Shown here: positions 5,963 to 8,341 of the stretch, piece by piece
Position numbering within the stretch: the first letter of the stretch is position 1
Layout: the number at the start of each line of letters is the position of its first letter
DNA from: Rugosibacter sp.
Lineage (GTDB): Bacteria > Pseudomonadota > Gammaproteobacteria > Burkholderiales > Rhodocyclaceae
NCBI GenBank assembly: GCA_030652715.1
Contig: JAUSQB010000136.1
Span: forward strand, 1 to 8,341
Direction: 5' to 3'
Length of the DNA: 8,341 bases
Made by a program: the position numbers and the translations under genes
Notes under the pieces: generated by a model
Seen by the model: the letters and a program-made list of their open reading frames with translations, nothing else
What the model was told of the DNA's origin: nothing
Database searches by the model: none

Positions 5963-6513
5963 CAGCCTGCCTTCAAAAAAAGTGTCAGGCGCATGCGCGA
6001 TTCGACCGCCGGGCTGCCAGCGTCATCACGCCGAAAGTTGATTTCATCGAGCGCCACCGTTGGCATTGCGTTCATCACATCCACTAGCCAGGCGCGCAGT
6101 TGCGGATAGCTGGCCTGCATCGGCAGGGTAATCTGGTAACGCAGCCATGGCATGCCCGCATCGCGTGCCAGGCGGTATTCGCCCTGGGCGAGCTTCACGC
6201 CGTTAGCGGCAGCCGCCTGGTGTATGGCCTCGACCGCAGCAAGCGTGTCGGCGGCAACCGGCAGACTGGCATAAAGAGCGTCAAGACGCCTGCCGGGCGT
6301 ATTCTGCGGGTTCGCTTGTACTTCCGCTTGTGCTGCAATCTGCTTGCGCAATGCGCTTTGTTCCGCGCGCAGCGATGCCGTCTGTGTGCGTAATGCTGCT
6401 ACACCGAAAATTTGCCAGCCGATAGCGCTAACGACCAGCACCAGTCCGATGGCCGCCGGCCAGCCGTGACGGTAAAACTGAAACCGCAGATGGGCGGTAA
6501 TATTGCGCAGCAT
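5962..6513 (-). CDS. PilO/GspM-like inner-membrane platform protein
   Basis: This is a bitopic membrane protein of 183 residues. A short basic N-terminus (MLRNITAHLRFQFYRHGWP) precedes a membrane helix (AAIGLVLVVSAIGWQIFGVA). A coiled-coil-like segment follows (LRTQTASLRAEQSALRKQIA), then a periplasmic ferredoxin-like fold typical of PilO/GspM (VEAIHQAAAANGVKLAQGEY ... WLRYQITLPMQASYPQLRAW). In pili and type II systems this class pairs with a PilN-like partner, which is the gene directly upstream. ATG 6513 shares its A with the previous TGA (TGATG); GTG 6516 is an equally possible start with a GTGA overlap and one extra Met. The ORF ends at 5962 in another TGATG junction. The class is clear from topology, order and sequence style; the choice between PilO and GspM is not. 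Confidence 0.82.
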   Translation of the reverse strand: MLRNITAHLRFQFYRHGWPAAIGLVLVVSAIGWQIFGVAALRTQTASLRAEQSALRKQIAAQAEVQANPQNTPGRRLDALYASLPVAADTLAAVEAIHQAAAANGVKLAQGEYRLARDAGMPWLRYQITLPMQASYPQLRAWLVDVMNAMPTVALDEINFRRDDAGSPAVESRMRLTLFLKAG

Positions 6514-7064
6514 CACGACCGGTCACCCCAATCGACATCCAGCGAAAATCGTATGACTTCGACCGCGCCCGCCTGCCTTTTTTCATGGCCGGACAGGGTT
6601 GCCGCATCAATCTGTGATGATCCGCGCAAACGACTCACATAGGCCGCGACATCGGCCATTGTTTTTGCCTCGCCGGTCATGCGCAAGGTGCGCGCCTGAC
6701 CCTGACCTTCGATACTGAGGAGTGCGACGGCGGGATCGGCGAGGTTTTCCAGTTCGCGCAATAGCGCGTTCCAGGGCAGATTCAACTGCGAGACGACACG
6801 TTCGGCGGCCTGTACGTCGTCCCGCACTACCGTTGGCGCACTTTCGCGGCCACGCGAGGCGTCATCGTGCTGCACCTGCCGCAGCAAACGCGCTTGCTGC
6901 GCTTTAACGCGTTGCAGTTCTTCGCCAGCGTCAAGGTAGTCGACGGCGACAGCACCCGTTGCCATCATGCCAACGGCAAACAGCAGCAGACCGAGCGGCG
7001 AAGCGAGGCGGCGACGGCGAACGAAATCCATGTCAAGCGCATGCCGCATTGTCCTTATTGGCAT
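6513..7064 (-). CDS. PilN-like inner-membrane platform protein
   Basis: This 183-residue bitopic protein has a basic cytoplasmic start, MPIRTMRHALDMDFVRRRR, one membrane helix at about 23-42 (PLGLLLFAVGMMATGAVAVD), a coiled-coil-like stretch (LQRVKAQQARLLRQV) and a periplasmic domain. Within that domain, LPWNALLRELENLADPAVAL and LSIEGQGQARTLRMTGEAKT are the core of PilN and of the GspL periplasmic domain. In pili the PilN N-terminus binds PilM and its periplasmic domain pairs with PilO; the flanking genes supply both. I chose ATG 7064, 8 bases after the previous stop with GAGAG 5 bases upstream. The longer frame from TTG 7076 overlaps the previous stop as TTGA, a form used by the secretin gene here, and cannot be excluded. 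Confidence 0.85.
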   Translation of the reverse strand: MPIRTMRHALDMDFVRRRRLASPLGLLLFAVGMMATGAVAVDYLDAGEELQRVKAQQARLLRQVQHDDASRGRESAPTVVRDDVQAAERVVSQLNLPWNALLRELENLADPAVALLSIEGQGQARTLRMTGEAKTMADVAAYVSRLRGSSQIDAATLSGHEKRQAGAVEVIRFSLDVDWGDRS

Positions 7065-7072
7065 AATTTCTC

Positions 7073-7888
7073 TCAAACTCCCAGCGCCATGCGGCAGCCG
7101 ACCATTCCGCTTTCGGCCTGCGCTTCCGGCCGCAGCCAGGCGAACGACAAGTTCCTGGCGGGTGCGGGTGGCTCACCGTCACCGGCCAGATATAGCTGCG
7201 GCGCGGCGTCATTGAGGCCGACCGGAAGGCCGATCTGCGCCATCATGCCCGGCAGTACATCGCGCCAATCCTCGCGCCTGTTCCCGTCAAGGCGCTGGGT
7301 ACGCAAACCGGCCCAGTTGTCCTCGTGCAACAGGCCGAGCGACAGGCAGTCCGCTTCGATCAGGCCGAACCAGGCGGCCTTGCCCTTGAAAACATTGCGC
7401 CAGCGGTCAAAAGCGGAAGCGAAATAGGGTGTTACCGCGTCCAGATGTACACCGGCATCCCTGCAGGTGCTGTGCAACGTTGCCAGCAAGGCGGCATCAA
7501 TCGCGCAGGCTGGCACGGTCTTGTTTGGCGGCTGCGGCGCATGGAGTATCTGCCAGCCTTCGGCGGCGTTGCCGAAGGTTTCAAGAAATCCCAGCTTGGC
7601 ATAGGTCGCCAGCTCTTCCGGCTGGGTCAGCTCCTCGCGCCACGGCAGTAGTTGCCAGCGTACGAACCGACTGGATAGCACGATGCGCAGTGCGGGTTTT
7701 TCCTTGCGCTTCGCGACAAGCAATCGTGCCAACGCAGCCACTGCCGGACGCCAAGGCTCGGCATCCGCTGACTCTGCATAGTAGATGCTGTCGCAAGTAG
7801 CAACCTTGCCGGGCCATCCTTTGCCGGTCTCGGCGAAAACAAGACGCTGCGTTGAAAGGCCGATATAGAGTGTTTTAGGCGACCACAC
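7073..7888 (-). CDS. Short actin-like PilM/GspL-cytoplasmic-type protein
   Basis: This 271-residue soluble protein has no membrane segment. By position between the ATPase and the PilN-like protein, and by features such as SSRFVRWQLLPWREELTQPE (72-91), it corresponds to PilM or to the cytoplasmic half of GspL, which couple the ATPase to the membrane platform. The N-terminal LYIGLSTQRLVFAE occupies the place of the actin-fold phosphate loop but lacks the usual acidic and glycine residues, and the internal segment AAWFGLIEADCLSLGLLHED is a degenerate second loop. ATP binding is therefore doubtful. PilM is usually about 350 residues, so this is a reduced version. The GTG start at 7888 is supported by AGGAG 7 bases upstream and overlaps the ATPase gene by 14 bases. 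Similarity is weak and rests mainly on context. Confidence 0.75.
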   Translation of the reverse strand: MWSPKTLYIGLSTQRLVFAETGKGWPGKVATCDSIYYAESADAEPWRPAVAALARLLVAKRKEKPALRIVLSSRFVRWQLLPWREELTQPEELATYAKLGFLETFGNAAEGWQILHAPQPPNKTVPACAIDAALLATLHSTCRDAGVHLDAVTPYFASAFDRWRNVFKGKAAWFGLIEADCLSLGLLHEDNWAGLRTQRLDGNRREDWRDVLPGMMAQIGLPVGLNDAAPQLYLAGDGEPPAPARNLSFAWLRPEAQAESGMVGCRMALGV

Positions 7889-8341
7889 GATTCAACTCCT
7901 GCAAACTGGTTTCTCCGCGCCTGACCATGTCCAGCCCGGCCTCGCGCAACAATCGCGTGCCCTTGCGGCAGGCGGCTTCCTTGATACGACGCACCGGTTC
8001 GCGCGTGACGATCATCTCGCGCAACTCGTCATCCAGCAGCAGCACTTCGGCTACGGCTTTGCGACCCTTGAATCCGGTACCACGACAGTGCGCACAGCCG
8101 CGTCCGGTGCGGAAGTTAAAACCATCAATCGCGTCGATGTCTGATATCGCCAGCAAGGTGGCATCTGGCACATCAGCTTGCGAACAGTCGGGGCAGATGA
8201 CGCGCACCAGGCGTTGCGCGACGATGCCGTTAAGCGCGGCGACAAGGCTGTAGGGGTCAAGCCCCATATGCGTGAAACGGCCCAGCACGTCAAAGACATT
8301 GTTGGCGTGCACGGTGGTCAGCACCAGGTGGCCGGTGAGCG
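7875..8341 (-). CDS. gspE: GspE/PilB-family secretion ATPase (C-terminal part, cut by window edge)
   Basis: Only the last 155 codons or so are present; the Walker A and Asp box lie beyond base 8341. The fragment starts LTGHLVLTTVHANNVFDVLG, which contains the His box of secretion ATPases (TGHLVL-T-HAN). It continues with the conserved DPYSLVAALNGIVAQRLVR and a four-cysteine zinc site, CPDC-X29-CAHC, followed by GTGFKGRKAVAEVL. This CXXC pair is typical of the GspE/PilB/MshE group that powers pseudopilus or pilus assembly. The end, LLREAGLDMVRRGETSLQEL, matches the family's usual C-terminus. The TAA at 7875-7877 lies inside the next gene. It is the first visible gene of the operon; upstream genes are outside the window. 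Whether it belongs to the GspE or the PilB/MshE branch cannot be settled from the fragment. Confidence 0.95.
   Translation of the reverse strand, partial: LTGHLVLTTVHANNVFDVLGRFTHMGLDPYSLVAALNGIVAQRLVRVICPDCSQADVPDATLLAISDIDAIDGFNFRTGRGCAHCRGTGFKGRKAVAEVLLLDDELREMIVTREPVRRIKEAACRKGTRLLREAGLDMVRRGETSLQELNRVVA
7896..7900 (-). promoter_or_regulatory. Shine-Dalgarno that decides the GTG start of the PilM/GspL-like gene
   Basis: AGGAG on the minus strand lies 7 bases before GTG 7888 and inside the last codons of the ATPase gene. No ATG occurs near the start of the frame, so this site is the main reason to accept GTG and the 14-base overlap. Confidence 0.65.

Noticed and set aside
7065..7076. TTG start at 7076 for the PilN-like gene
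   Set aside because: The GGGAG upstream is only one base from this TTG; ATG 7064 has better spacing to GAGAG. It remains possible through coupling.

Overview
The window is dense, GC-rich bacterial DNA with every supported gene on the minus strand, so it reads biologically from right to left. Nine to ten genes are packed with overlaps of a few bases or gaps of a few tens of bases, which indicates one operon entering from the right edge. The protein families point to a betaproteobacterium, probably of the Nitrosomonadales or Burkholderiales type. The best markers are an EpsA-type LuxR regulator (known from Methylobacillus exopolysaccharide loci and exosortase/PEP-CTERM loci) and a GspG-like pseudopilin set ending in a Trp. 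This placement is inference from family resemblance only.

Layout in transcription order. 8341-7875: 3' end of a GspE/PilB-type secretion ATPase. 7888-7073: a short actin-like PilM/GspL-cytoplasmic-type protein. 7064-6513: a PilN-like membrane protein. 6513-5962: a PilO/GspM-like membrane protein. 5962-5450: a PilP/GspC-like periplasmic connector with a poly-Pro linker. 5453-3363: a lipoprotein secretin with TPR-like repeats. 3366-2890 and 2888-2487: two classical GspG-like pseudopilins. 2500-1742: a third, atypical pseudopilin-like protein with a cysteine-patterned C-terminal extension. About 1707-901: an exported ankyrin-repeat protein. 901-714: a 187-base gap that holds a possible 57-codon ORF and two inverted repeats. 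713-1: an EpsA-like LuxR regulator cut by the left edge.

Together the genes encode most of a type II secretion/type IV pilus-like envelope machine: cytoplasmic ATPase, split inner-membrane platform (PilM/N/O-like rather than a fused GspL), connector, outer-membrane secretin and pseudopilins. The GspF-like platform protein, the prepilin peptidase and the usual minor pseudopilins (GspH, I, J, K) are not in the window. The least explained parts are the ankyrin protein at the operon's end, the twin CX10C extension on the third pseudopilin, and the small ORF/dyad region before the regulator. I saw no RNA genes, mobile elements, CRISPR arrays or convincing terminators.
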